Part shown: piece after piece, positions 1 through 8,289 of the stretch
Layout: every line of letters begins with the position of its first letter
How positions within the stretch are numbered: the first letter of the stretch is position 1
Assembly: GCA_902489075.1 (NCBI GenBank)
Contig: CABTYO010000007.1
Span: 17,432 to 81,431, forward strand
Direction of reading: 5' to 3'
DNA length: 64,000 nt
From: an uncultured Faecalicatena sp.
GTDB lineage: Bacteria; Bacillota; Clostridia; Lachnospirales; Lachnospiraceae
Position numbers and translations under genes: made by a program
The notes under the pieces: generated by a model
What the model was told of the DNA's origin: nothing
The model's input: only the letters and a program-made list of their open reading frames with translations
The model's database searches: none

Positions 1-2
1 AG

Positions 3-167
3 TGTTTTCGGAAAAGATTTTTTTCTGCTGTAGATAAAAGCCAGTCTGTCCCAAGCGAATGTCCATACCGCAGTGATGTCATGCCTGTCTTTTTCCGCAT
101 TCTCTATACCAGTGGCATGAGAGTTTCAGAACTTCAGCTTGCAAGGGTCACCTGCCGGTACGCTTAG
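3..167 (+). pseudogene. Tyrosine recombinase/integrase fragment
   Basis: This reading frame is open from the window edge to a stop at 165-167. It reads like the start of the catalytic domain of a phage-type integrase: an aspartate-containing stretch, then VMPVFFRILYTSGMRVSELQ at about 78-137. The arginine in SGMRVSEL fits the first catalytic Arg (the TGLRxSEL box). The rest of the catalytic domain (HxxR, the second His, Tyr) is absent. Homology stops at about 149, where the sequence becomes the end of a reverse-strand Nudix gene, so the gene is cut by a deletion or rearrangement. It is a relic and cannot recombine DNA. The upstream part lies outside the window. Confidence 0.6.
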
Positions 168-365
168 GAGAAACTGTCCTGTGTGATAGGGGAACTCGCT
201 ATTGAGACAGAGCTTCGGTTCTTCTCCGTCGATGCAAAGGATCAGTACGATGCTTACCGTGTCCGGGAGCATTGTGCAGAATTCTTCATCAGATTTTAGA
301 GCGAGAAGATGCTCTGCGTCTCTGCGCGTCGCGTTCATGTAATGTCTGACGGGTACGTACTGCAT
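126..365 (-). pseudogene. Truncated Nudix-type hydrolase, N-terminal part
   Basis: This 79-residue reading frame starts with MQYVPVRHYMN and ends soon after GQFLLSVPAG. The pattern resembles the N-terminal beta-sheet half of ADP-ribose pyrophosphatase-like Nudix proteins, which have a xxYPxGxxxxxxPAG segment just before the Nudix box. The Nudix box itself (GX5EX7REUXEEXGU) is missing. The last residues (DPCKLKF) are antisense to the integrase fragment, so the gene is fused tail-to-tail to another broken gene at about 145-150. Family assignment rests on one short motif and is tentative. The product would lack its catalytic site. Confidence 0.4.
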
Positions 366-587
366 GTCAAATACTTTGAACTATCGATTGTCAAATACCC
401 GAGTGACGTCTTCTTTTTTCAATGTTGGCTTCTGGTTATTATTTATTTGATTTCCCTCTCTTTCCCTTTCTTTTATTTTGTGTCTTTTCTGTATCATATT
501 TCTGCAATACTATTCCTGTACCAGTAGTTCTGTATCTTTTTGTATCAACATATCTGCCCTAGTATTCCTGCACCCGAATCATCCTGA

Positions 588-1766
588 CTACAGCCTCTGA
601 TTCTTCTTCCGATAAATATCAGGCGTTTCGCCGGTATATTTCTTAAAAACTGCCGTGAAATGGCTTTGGGAACTGAATCCCAGATAGCAGGATATCTGGC
701 TGATATCATAGTCAGAGAATCTCAGCATATTCTGGGATAGTTCAATCCGCTTTCGGAGCAGATAGGATTTGATCGTCTCTCCCTGTGATTTTGAAAAAAT
801 TTGGGAGAGATAAATGGGAGAGATGCCGATGCTTTCCGCTATCTCTTTGACCTGAATCGGTTTATTTAGGTGATTATAAATATACTCTTTACACTTCTGA
901 ACATAGATATTGCCATTTTTTTGTTCTTTTTCTAATTGTATTTCCTTGGTGAATCTCGTGATGACGTCATGTATAATATCATCGTAGTGAGCCAGTGTCT
1001 GGCAGTTGGAGATCTCCTGCAGATACAGGTCGCTCAGATCATATGCCAGAAACTGATCCACTCCCCCCTGAATGGCATATTTGGTTGCGAAAGAAACTAT
1101 TATTACAGCGATGTACTCGCGCTGTTTCATTGCGGAGTTCGATATTTTCCCGACAGTCTCACTTTCCACGTCGTCCAGTGAGCGGAAAATAGAATTCGCG
1201 TCTCCGTTCAGCATGTATTTTTTGAATTGCTGCTCTATGCTGAAGGAATGGTGTGTCAATTCATTGTCAAGACGATCCAGATGATATTTTTCCACACGGT
1301 AAGTCGAATATGGATATTCCGTCTGCTTTTGAGAGATTAGATTTTTCAGGCTGCTTTTTTCTTTTCTCGAAGCCTGTGCGATCAGGTTTACGACGGAGGT
1401 AATTCTGTTCAGACTGAAATTGGGGATCTCAACATTTTTCAGATTTTTTTTCTTCTTATATTCACGAATAAATGAATAGGGCAGCCTTTCTGAACAGAAC
1501 GGACCGACCAGACAGAAGCTGTTCTCATCGAACCATACGATACCGTAGCCGATTTCCCGGAACAGTGTGTCCGGCCAGATCATGCATGGATAGGATGCAT
1601 ATTCTTCCTGCTCTTTTATGATGGAGAGAAAAACTTCCCATGAAATGAGTTCGTTCTTGTAAGTACAATAACTGCAGACGTGTGTCCCCTGTCTAAAGTA
1701 GTGCAGGGGGACAAGTGAAGCTCCATAAATATTTTTGAGATATTTTCTGTAATCTTCTTTTTCCAT
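588..1766 (-). CDS. AraC-family transcriptional regulator
   Basis: The protein has 392 residues. The C-terminal ~100 residues form a typical AraC double helix-turn-helix: the first unit contains IQVKEIAESIGISPIYLSQI and the second DISQISCYLGFSSQSHFTAV, followed by FKKYTGETPDIYRK. The N-terminal ~280 residues are an effector-binding or sensory region that I cannot assign to a family; it has a CSYC pair near residue 32 and no membrane segments. The gene is divergent from the esterase/GH3 cluster to its right and is the obvious candidate regulator of it, responding to an imported sugar or glycoside. AraC function is certain from the HTH; the target is inferred from position. Confidence 0.9.
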   Translation of the reverse strand: MEKEDYRKYLKNIYGASLVPLHYFRQGTHVCSYCTYKNELISWEVFLSIIKEQEEYASYPCMIWPDTLFREIGYGIVWFDENSFCLVGPFCSERLPYSFIREYKKKKNLKNVEIPNFSLNRITSVVNLIAQASRKEKSSLKNLISQKQTEYPYSTYRVEKYHLDRLDNELTHHSFSIEQQFKKYMLNGDANSIFRSLDDVESETVGKISNSAMKQREYIAVIIVSFATKYAIQGGVDQFLAYDLSDLYLQEISNCQTLAHYDDIIHDVITRFTKEIQLEKEQKNGNIYVQKCKEYIYNHLNKPIQVKEIAESIGISPIYLSQIFSKSQGETIKSYLLRKRIELSQNMLRFSDYDISQISCYLGFSSQSHFTAVFKKYTGETPDIYRKKNQRL

Positions 1767-2235
1767 ATCTATTTCCTCAATTCATATAGAGTGTACAATT
1801 GTCCTACTCAATAATTTTACCGCAGAAATACGAAAAAAATCAATCATACTTTTGCTTTAGTTTCCGCAGTTTTATCCACAGCCCTCCGTTTTGCTAATTC
1901 TATTATAAACAATTTTCTTGTGTTCTTATCACGAGTAATCATCCTGTCAGCATATTTTCAATAATACACCTATCCGTTGAAAAGGATTATAAATCTGCCA
2001 ATACTATTACCTTTGATGTCATAGAACAAAGAGCTGCACTCTTTGGAAAAGCAAGTACTTTTGATTATAAACAGCAGTTTGAAAACACTACATATAAAGA
2101 TAATTATTTGATATTTATTATAAAAATGTGACATAAAGAAAATGGAATATACGAAATAATATACAAATGGGAAGAGGTTCAGACAGTTTGCAGATGAAAA
2201 CGTCCGTGAAGGATAAAGATCAGGAGGAATGAAAA
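1767..2235. other. Divergent intergenic region between AraC gene and glycoside cluster
   Basis: These 469 AT-rich bases contain no convincing coding region. They should hold the AraC promoter, the AraC operator(s) and the promoter of the esterase operon. A loose -35-like TTGAAA sits at 2079-2084 with AT-rich -10-like sequence at 2093-2106, but spacing is poor. The right edge carries a strong AGGAGG at 2222-2227 for the esterase gene. Confidence 0.5.
1814..1843 (-). promoter_or_regulatory. Candidate sigma-A promoter for the AraC gene
   Basis: Read on the minus strand, TTGATT (1838-1843) and TAAAAT (1814-1819) are 18 bp apart, about 50 bp upstream of the AraC start. Both boxes are close to consensus. 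No mapped start supports it. Confidence 0.45.
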
Positions 2236-3348
2236 ATGTATTGGAATATTGTCTGGAATCAATCATTTACATCGGACATGCTTGGGGGAATATTTGCTCC
2301 AAAAGGGAAAACGGTTGGATTTCCGGTACTTTGTCCGCAGCAGGGAACAAAGATCAGAATTCAGCTGTGTAATGAAAGAGGGAAAAAACCATATCGAATC
2401 GGAAAACTAAGCATTGTTAAGAACGGAAAGGTTTATCCGGTCACACTGAATGGAAAAAGAGAGATTGTTGTTCCGGTGCACTCCAGTATTTATACAGATG
2501 AGACAGAAGTTCCGGTTGAAAGCGGTGAAAAGATCCAGATTCGACTCTATCTGGCTTCAAAGGCAATGGATATCAATGTCAGTGAAAATGAGGCGGTCTG
2601 CTGGAAAGGGGACGCGGCGGACAATCTGGGAATCCCGTGTCTTTCTCAAAAAACCCCGCCTTTTATTCCGGCGATCGATCGAGTTGAGATTCTGTCCGAG
2701 AAGGAAACAAAGGTAATCGCAGCATTTGGAGACTCCATTACGGCGATGGGATATTGGGCCAAGCCTTTGGCAAAAAGAATCTACGAAGAATACGGTGGTC
2801 AGTACGTTTTATTAAATGCCGGAATTAACGGGAATTGTATGACAAGCAACTGGGAAGGAAACAGCTTTGCAAATAGAATGTTCAGCAAGGTGATGGGACT
2901 GAAAGGTACGGTGCGTTTTGAACGGGACATTCTGCAGCTGGAGAATCTGCATACAGTGATTTTTGCTCTGGGCATCAATGACGTAGCTAATATGTGCTTG
3001 CCCAGACAAAAACAGGTAAACCTTGAAAATCTGGAGAAAGAGACGTTAAGGCTTGCGAAGAAAGCAAAGGACAGGGGAGCAAAAATTGTAATTCAGACAT
3101 TGACACCTTTTAAAGGCTCTGCGAATTATACGGAAGAGCGAGACAGACTGAGACTCAAATACAATGAATGGGTAAATACAGTTGGAAGAGATTTCTTTGA
3201 TTATGTAGTAGACTGTATGGCGGTACTTGCAGAGGATGACGATCCTTCCAAAATGAAAGAAGAGCTGCAGCGGGGAGATCATCTTCATCCGAATCCCAAT
3301 GGCGGGCTGGCAATGGCAGACTGCTATGATTTATCTAAGATTATATAA
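2236..3348 (+). CDS. SGNH/GDSL-family esterase
   Basis: This 370-residue cytoplasmic hydrolase begins with an ~150-residue beta-rich domain and continues with an SGNH fold. Block I is FGDSIT with nucleophile Ser167, block II is NAGINGN, block III is ALGINDVA (Gly-x-Asn-Asp), and block V is GDHLHPN with Asp348 and His351 completing the triad. The family removes acetyl or other acyl groups from carbohydrates; many such two-domain proteins deacetylate plant polysaccharide pieces. No signal peptide is seen. The start is fixed by AGGAGG at 2222-2227. The gene opens the sugar cluster, is 18 bp from the next gene, and probably unmasks acylated glycosides for the GH3/GH2 enzymes. The exact acyl substrate is unknown. 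Confidence 0.85.
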   Translation: MYWNIVWNQSFTSDMLGGIFAPKGKTVGFPVLCPQQGTKIRIQLCNERGKKPYRIGKLSIVKNGKVYPVTLNGKREIVVPVHSSIYTDETEVPVESGEKIQIRLYLASKAMDINVSENEAVCWKGDAADNLGIPCLSQKTPPFIPAIDRVEILSEKETKVIAAFGDSITAMGYWAKPLAKRIYEEYGGQYVLLNAGINGNCMTSNWEGNSFANRMFSKVMGLKGTVRFERDILQLENLHTVIFALGINDVANMCLPRQKQVNLENLEKETLRLAKKAKDRGAKIVIQTLTPFKGSANYTEERDRLRLKYNEWVNTVGRDFFDYVVDCMAVLAEDDDPSKMKEELQRGDHLHPNPNGGLAMADCYDLSKII

Positions 3349-3366
3349 TCCGGGTAAAGAAGCAAT

Positions 3367-4137
3367 ATGATAAAGATAAATGAGAACAATCAGATCGTGA
3401 TCCAGAGAGAATGCGGCGAAGAAAGCATTTTTGATTTTAATTCTTATTACAAAGGCTACTACCCATTTTGCCGGTTTACGGCGGTGAACGAAAGGAATAA
3501 TCATTTTTATGCAGCGGGGATGGATGAAGCAGGATGTCCGCATCTGTTTTCATCTGCAGGGGGCATCGTCTGGGATGAAAGAGTGATCGAACCCCGGTTC
3601 CGGCTGACTGCGGTGCGGGAATATGGGAAGATACAGGATATCTTGCCGGATCCACACTCGGAGCTTCTTTTTCTCGTTACAGAAAATGGATATCTGGTTA
3701 TCCTTCCGGACTGCCGGAAATGTGTGCGCGCGCTGTATCTGTCTGACCTTCCTGTCGTGGGAGGCTGGATCAAAGGAGAGAGGATCTGTCTTCGGGATAT
3801 CCGGGGAAATGTAAAAGAATGCCTGAAAAATACTGCGTCATGGCATCGCTGTTCACTGTCTTACGCTATGCCGCATCTTGGGAAGGATGGGATTCTCCTG
3901 GATCTTCGTGAGTACGATGAACGTCAGGAGTTTTCGATCGCCGGATCAGTTCCGATAGAAGAGACGGATCTGGAACACCTTCTGGAGAGACTGTCTGCAG
4001 AACTCTATCTGTTTTTCGTGTGTGGGCAGGGAGCCAGAGCGGATGCTGCAGCGGCTTTGGCAAGAGAACTGGGGCATGAACACGCATTTTCTCTGGGAGG
4101 AATGGGGGATATACTGCCGGATATGGAGGATGTATGA
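3367..4137 (+). CDS. Propeller-like N-terminal domain plus C-terminal rhodanese-like domain
   Basis: The 256-residue protein has no signal peptide. Residues ~20-165 form repeated beta-strand units with aromatic and Gly-Trp motifs, resembling part of a beta-propeller. Residues ~174-248 look like a rhodanese domain: ILLDLREYDERQ matches the DVREPxEY motif, and the loop VCGQGARADAA (Cys219, Arg224) matches the CxxGxR sulfur-carrier loop, followed by a typical helix and GGM. Rhodaneses carry persulfide sulfur or act as Cys phosphatases. The gene follows the esterase closely, so it is probably co-transcribed, but its role in glycoside use is unclear. The rhodanese call is by motif; the propeller call is weaker. 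Confidence 0.5.
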   Translation: MIKINENNQIVIQRECGEESIFDFNSYYKGYYPFCRFTAVNERNNHFYAAGMDEAGCPHLFSSAGGIVWDERVIEPRFRLTAVREYGKIQDILPDPHSELLFLVTENGYLVILPDCRKCVRALYLSDLPVVGGWIKGERICLRDIRGNVKECLKNTASWHRCSLSYAMPHLGKDGILLDLREYDERQEFSIAGSVPIEETDLEHLLERLSAELYLFFVCGQGARADAAAALARELGHEHAFSLGGMGDILPDMEDV

Positions 4138-4286
4138 TTTTCTTTTTTTAAATGAAATCAGAAGAAAACTTCCGTTTTATCCTGCAAATGGAAATGTAAA
4201 AAATGTAAAACAAGATAGATTTTTGATGTTTATCATAAATAAGAGAAAAGAAACAGTCAACAAAGTACAGGTACAAAGGAGGAATT

Positions 4287-6914
4287 ATGCAGAAATTGAG
4301 AAATGAATCGTTGTCTTTTGAAGAGCGGGCGGTGGATCTGGTGAGCAGAATGACATTGGAGGAAAAGATCTCCTGGTGCGGAACATGGACGGCTCCGATT
4401 CCAAGACTGGATCTCCCCGGATGGCATTTTGCAAATGAGGCCAGCCACGGGATCAATGCTCTGGACTATGTAAACGAGAAGGGCTACAACGTGACATCTT
4501 TTCCGGTATGTCTTGCCATGGGTCAGAGCTGGGATACGGAGAAACTGAAAAAAGTGACTGCAGCTATTTCTGATGAGGCACGCGCGGCACACAATATTGG
4601 GGATGAAACGTTAAGCTTCTGGTGTCCGACCATCAATCTTTCTAAAGATCCAAGAAACGGCCGTTCGGATGAAAATTTTGGAGAGGATCCATTTCTGGGC
4701 GGAAAGATGGCTGCCGCCTACATCCAGGGACTGCAGGGAGCGGAAGAAAGCAGCAAATATATCAAAGCGGCTGCCGCGCCGAAGCACTATCTGATGAATA
4801 GCAGCGAGAACAACAGAGGAACCGGCATCTCATTTGCAGATGAGAAAACGGTGCGTGAATATTACGCGCGTGTATTCGAATACGCGATCCGGGAAGGCAA
4901 GGCTGAGTCCATCATGATCAGCTACAACAGAGTAAATGGTGTTCCGTCGGGAGCCAGCCGGTTTGCCATGGGAACGCTGCTCCGGGAAGAATGGGGATTT
5001 GACGGTTATGTTGTATCAGACTGCAGCGCCGTTCGCCAGACGTATAATGCCGGCATGACAGCAGTGGGGCAGAAGAGCGGAAGCCTTGGACACTATTACT
5101 ATAATAGCATGGAAGAGGCGGTTGCAGGAACACTGATAGAAGGGTGTGATCTTTCCTGTGGAGGAGAGCATAAGCTGCACTTAAAAGACGCCGTGGAACA
5201 CGGGCTGATTACAGAGCATCAGATCGAGAAACACGTATATCGAAATGTGCTGTCACTGTTCCGTCAGGGCATTTTTGATGATAAAGGTTCTACACCGTGG
5301 GACGAGCTGGGAGCAGAAGTGCTGAACTCAAAGGAGCATGATGATTTGGCTGTAGATATGGCAAATGATTCGATTGTCCTGCTGAAGAATGAAAGAAATC
5401 TTCTGCCGATTAAAAAAGAAGGACTGAAAAAGATCCTGGTAGTAGGTCCGAATGCAAAATACCGTGAACTGGGCGGATATTCCTGCGGAGGAAAAATAGG
5501 CGGTCCTCTGGACACAAAATATGATGTGAGGACTCTGGACGGCATCAGAAATGAGCTCGCCGATACAGAGATCGTGGTGGATTACGAGAAGGGCTGGTGT
5601 GCACAGAAAGAAGAAGGCGGCGGTATATTAGACGCCCTGGATGCTCTGCCGGGAGTAGATCTTGCACAGGTCATGCAGATGATATTGGGGCTGGAGATTG
5701 TTGAAAACAACAAAGAGTATCAACTTCCTGAATTTGTTCCATATACTGCTCCGGAAGAAAAGGAACGCAATGGAAACAGCGAAGAAATGTTTGCCCGCGC
5801 GCTGGCGAAGGCAAAGGATGCGGACATGGTTATTATGATAGCCGGAACAGACTCCGGCACAGCATCAGAAGGAAGCGACCGCGCCACAATCGCGCTGCCG
5901 AACGGGCAGAGTGAGCGCACCAGCCGGATGCTGGATACGAATCCGAATACGATTGTAGTACTGAACGTTATGGGTACGATCGGAGATCCTGTTCTGGATA
6001 AATGCCACAGTCTGGTTTATGCAGCTTATGCGGGACAGTCTGAGGGTACGGCGATAGCAAATGTTCTTTTCGGACGTGTGAACCCGAATGGAAAACTGAC
6101 AGCGACCTGGTACAAAGATGACAGCCAGCTCGCGCACATCAATGATTATGGCATCCGGAAGGCGGATGTTCTGACACAGGATCACGGGCGTACCTACTGG
6201 TATCTGGATGAAGAGCCAAGATTTCCGTTTGGCTACGGGCTGCACTATACCACTTACGAGTACGGCAATATGCAGCTTGCGGAGAAAAAGATCGCAAACG
6301 GCGGCACGTTAAAAGTATCTGTAGATGTGACAAATACGGGCAGTATGGCAGGGAAAGAAATCGTAGAGCTGTATGTGCAGAAAGTAGTCGATGAAAGATT
6401 TGGAGAGCATCCGGGAGACAACAAGCCATTCAGACAGCTGAAGGGATTTGCTAAGGTTGAGCTTCAGCCGGGAGAAACGAAAACGGTTACGATAGATGTT
6501 CCGCTCAAAGACATTACCTTCTGGAGTAATTTCCGCAAAAAAATGTGCATCGAGAGTGGAGAGTATATCGTGGAAGTGGGAAGAAGCAGTGCAGATCTTC
6601 CGTGCAGGGAAACATTTACGATAGAGGGAGAATGGGATGCTCCGATTTCTACTGTGTTTGTCGAGCTGGACAAATACTGCTGCAATCCGGGGGAAAAGGC
6701 GGTTATGACGGTTACGGCAACACTGGAAGACACAAGCAGGCTGTCGCTTGCAGAGTACAGACCGGTCTTTACCTCTTCGGATGAATCCGTGGCATCTGTG
6801 GATGAGAATGGCACGATCACGGCGCTGGCATCCGGAACGGCTCTGATCAAGGCCGCTGTTACATATCACGGAAAGACGGCAGAACATGTACAGGCGATTG
6901 CCGTGAGGGAATAA
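4287..6914 (+). CDS. GH3 beta-glycosidase with C-terminal Ig-like (Big2) domain
   Basis: The 875-residue enzyme has the full GH3 layout: an (alpha/beta)8 domain with RSDENFGEDP, the nucleophile motif GYVVSDCSAV (Asp245), an (alpha/beta)6 domain with IAGTDSGTASEGSDR, a fibronectin III-like domain (about 660-770), and an extra C-terminal bacterial Ig-like domain with ASVDENGTITALASGTALI. Big2 domains usually occur in surface proteins, yet no signal peptide is present, so the enzyme should be cytoplasmic. It hydrolyses beta-linked glucosides, xylosides or related glycosides. AAAGGAGG precedes the start. It lies directly before a GPH symporter that likely brings in its substrate. Confidence 0.92.
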   Translation: MQKLRNESLSFEERAVDLVSRMTLEEKISWCGTWTAPIPRLDLPGWHFANEASHGINALDYVNEKGYNVTSFPVCLAMGQSWDTEKLKKVTAAISDEARAAHNIGDETLSFWCPTINLSKDPRNGRSDENFGEDPFLGGKMAAAYIQGLQGAEESSKYIKAAAAPKHYLMNSSENNRGTGISFADEKTVREYYARVFEYAIREGKAESIMISYNRVNGVPSGASRFAMGTLLREEWGFDGYVVSDCSAVRQTYNAGMTAVGQKSGSLGHYYYNSMEEAVAGTLIEGCDLSCGGEHKLHLKDAVEHGLITEHQIEKHVYRNVLSLFRQGIFDDKGSTPWDELGAEVLNSKEHDDLAVDMANDSIVLLKNERNLLPIKKEGLKKILVVGPNAKYRELGGYSCGGKIGGPLDTKYDVRTLDGIRNELADTEIVVDYEKGWCAQKEEGGGILDALDALPGVDLAQVMQMILGLEIVENNKEYQLPEFVPYTAPEEKERNGNSEEMFARALAKAKDADMVIMIAGTDSGTASEGSDRATIALPNGQSERTSRMLDTNPNTIVVLNVMGTIGDPVLDKCHSLVYAAYAGQSEGTAIANVLFGRVNPNGKLTATWYKDDSQLAHINDYGIRKADVLTQDHGRTYWYLDEEPRFPFGYGLHYTTYEYGNMQLAEKKIANGGTLKVSVDVTNTGSMAGKEIVELYVQKVVDERFGEHPGDNKPFRQLKGFAKVELQPGETKTVTIDVPLKDITFWSNFRKKMCIESGEYIVEVGRSSADLPCRETFTIEGEWDAPISTVFVELDKYCCNPGEKAVMTVTATLEDTSRLSLAEYRPVFTSSDESVASVDENGTITALASGTALIKAAVTYHGKTAEHVQAIAVRE

Positions 6915-6954
6915 AGGGCTTATGCCCATAGGGAATAGTTATCGGAGGAAGAGT

Positions 6955-8289
6955 ATGAAAGATACGTTTACAAAACCGAAAATGGTTGTATTTTCATCAT
7001 TATTTGTATCATGCGGTCTTGGTTCCATTATGCTGGGGTGGGTTACATATTTTGCTACAGAATACCTTGGCCTGGCAGCGGGCACGGTAGGACTGCTGTT
7101 CATGGTTTCCAAGTTTTTTGACGGTTTCACAGATATTGTGGCCGGTTACATTATAGACCAGACGAACAGCAAGATGGGAAAAGGAAGGCCGTACGACCTG
7201 GCACAGATTGGCTACTGGACGACGATCGTTCTCCTGTTTGTCGTTCCTGTAATGAGCATCCGGCTTACGTATGCCTGGATATTTATCATGTATACTCTGG
7301 CAAACTCCGTATTCTGGACGCTGCTCAACTGTGCTTCGCCTGTGTATATGGCAAATGTCATTGACAGACCAGAGCAGTCTGTGACAGCTAACGCAATTAT
7401 CGGTGTGATTTCCATGATCGCGTCGACTGCGGGAGGAATTATTATTCCTCAGTTGGCTGCAAATGTCGGAACAACGAGAAGAGGCTGGGCAGTGATTGCA
7501 ATCGGAGCTGCAATACCGTCCCTCTTGATTGGAATGATGCGTTTCTTTATTGTAAAGGAAAAGGCTCAGAGAAAGAGCACCGTAGAGAAATTTACATTCG
7601 GAGACGCATGGCATGCTATTACGCATAACAAATACATCGTTTTATTTTCACTCATTATATTCGTGTCAAATGTAAGCAGCAACCTGTCTGCCAACGCAAG
7701 TAAATATTATTACTCCTACGTGCTGGGTGATGTGGGACTGGCATCCATCATGTCCCTTACACAGCTGGCAAGTATCGTTTCGATCGTTATTACACCGATC
7801 CTGTCAAAGAAGATCGGGTTTATCAGATTTATGAGGATCCTTACCATTGTATCCGTGATAGGAAATCTCCTTCGTCTGATCAACCCATACAGTGTGCCGC
7901 TGATCTTTATTACCGGGTTCTTCACAGGAATATCGTATCTGACGATCTGGCTTTATATCAATACATTTATCATTGACTGCATTGATTACGGTGAATGGAA
8001 TACCGGACGCAGGAGTGAAGGAACGATCTCCTGTGTACAGTCTGTCTTTGCCAAAGTATCGGTCGGAGTCGGAACCGGAATGTCAGGAGTGCTTCTGGGA
8101 GCAAGTGGTTATAACGGATCACTGACTGTTCAGTCTGACTCAACGATTCGGATGCTGATCACTCTGTTTATCGTGATACCGGCGGTGTTTACTGTGATAC
8201 AGTATGTGATTTTAAGAGCTTATAATCTGGAAGACAAGCTGCCGCAGATCAGACAGGAATTAGCAGAGAGAAAGGAGAAGAGCAAATGA
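6955..8289 (+). CDS. GPH-family sugar:cation symporter (MFS)
   Basis: I start the protein at the ATG at 6955, which follows GGAGG with good spacing and gives MKDTFTKPKM, aligned with the paralogue at 13819; an in-frame upstream ATG at 6922 has no ribosome site. The 444 residues form about 12 membrane helices. Family features are the early FFDGFTDIVAGYIIDQT segment and IDYGEWNTGRRSEG in the second half, both typical of glycoside-pentoside-hexuronide transporters. It imports glycosides or oligosaccharides with Na+ or H+. The stop overlaps the next GH3 start (ATGA), showing tight coupling. The substrate cannot be read from sequence. Confidence 0.9.
   Translation: MKDTFTKPKMVVFSSLFVSCGLGSIMLGWVTYFATEYLGLAAGTVGLLFMVSKFFDGFTDIVAGYIIDQTNSKMGKGRPYDLAQIGYWTTIVLLFVVPVMSIRLTYAWIFIMYTLANSVFWTLLNCASPVYMANVIDRPEQSVTANAIIGVISMIASTAGGIIIPQLAANVGTTRRGWAVIAIGAAIPSLLIGMMRFFIVKEKAQRKSTVEKFTFGDAWHAITHNKYIVLFSLIIFVSNVSSNLSANASKYYYSYVLGDVGLASIMSLTQLASIVSIVITPILSKKIGFIRFMRILTIVSVIGNLLRLINPYSVPLIFITGFFTGISYLTIWLYINTFIIDCIDYGEWNTGRRSEGTISCVQSVFAKVSVGVGTGMSGVLLGASGYNGSLTVQSDSTIRMLITLFIVIPAVFTVIQYVILRAYNLEDKLPQIRQELAERKEKSK

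Noticed and set aside
1970..2266. Minus-strand open frame of 98 codons between the AraC gene and the esterase
   Set aside because: Composition follows the AT-rich spacer, it overlaps the esterase start, has no ribosome site and no family motif.
6309..6929. Minus-strand open frame of about 200 codons inside the first GH3 gene
   Set aside because: It lies antisense to a strongly supported enzyme and shows no domain or start signal; it is a shadow frame.
7009..7626. Minus-strand open frame of 205 codons inside the first symporter
   Set aside because: Antisense to conserved transporter sequence, low plausibility as a protein, no ribosome site.
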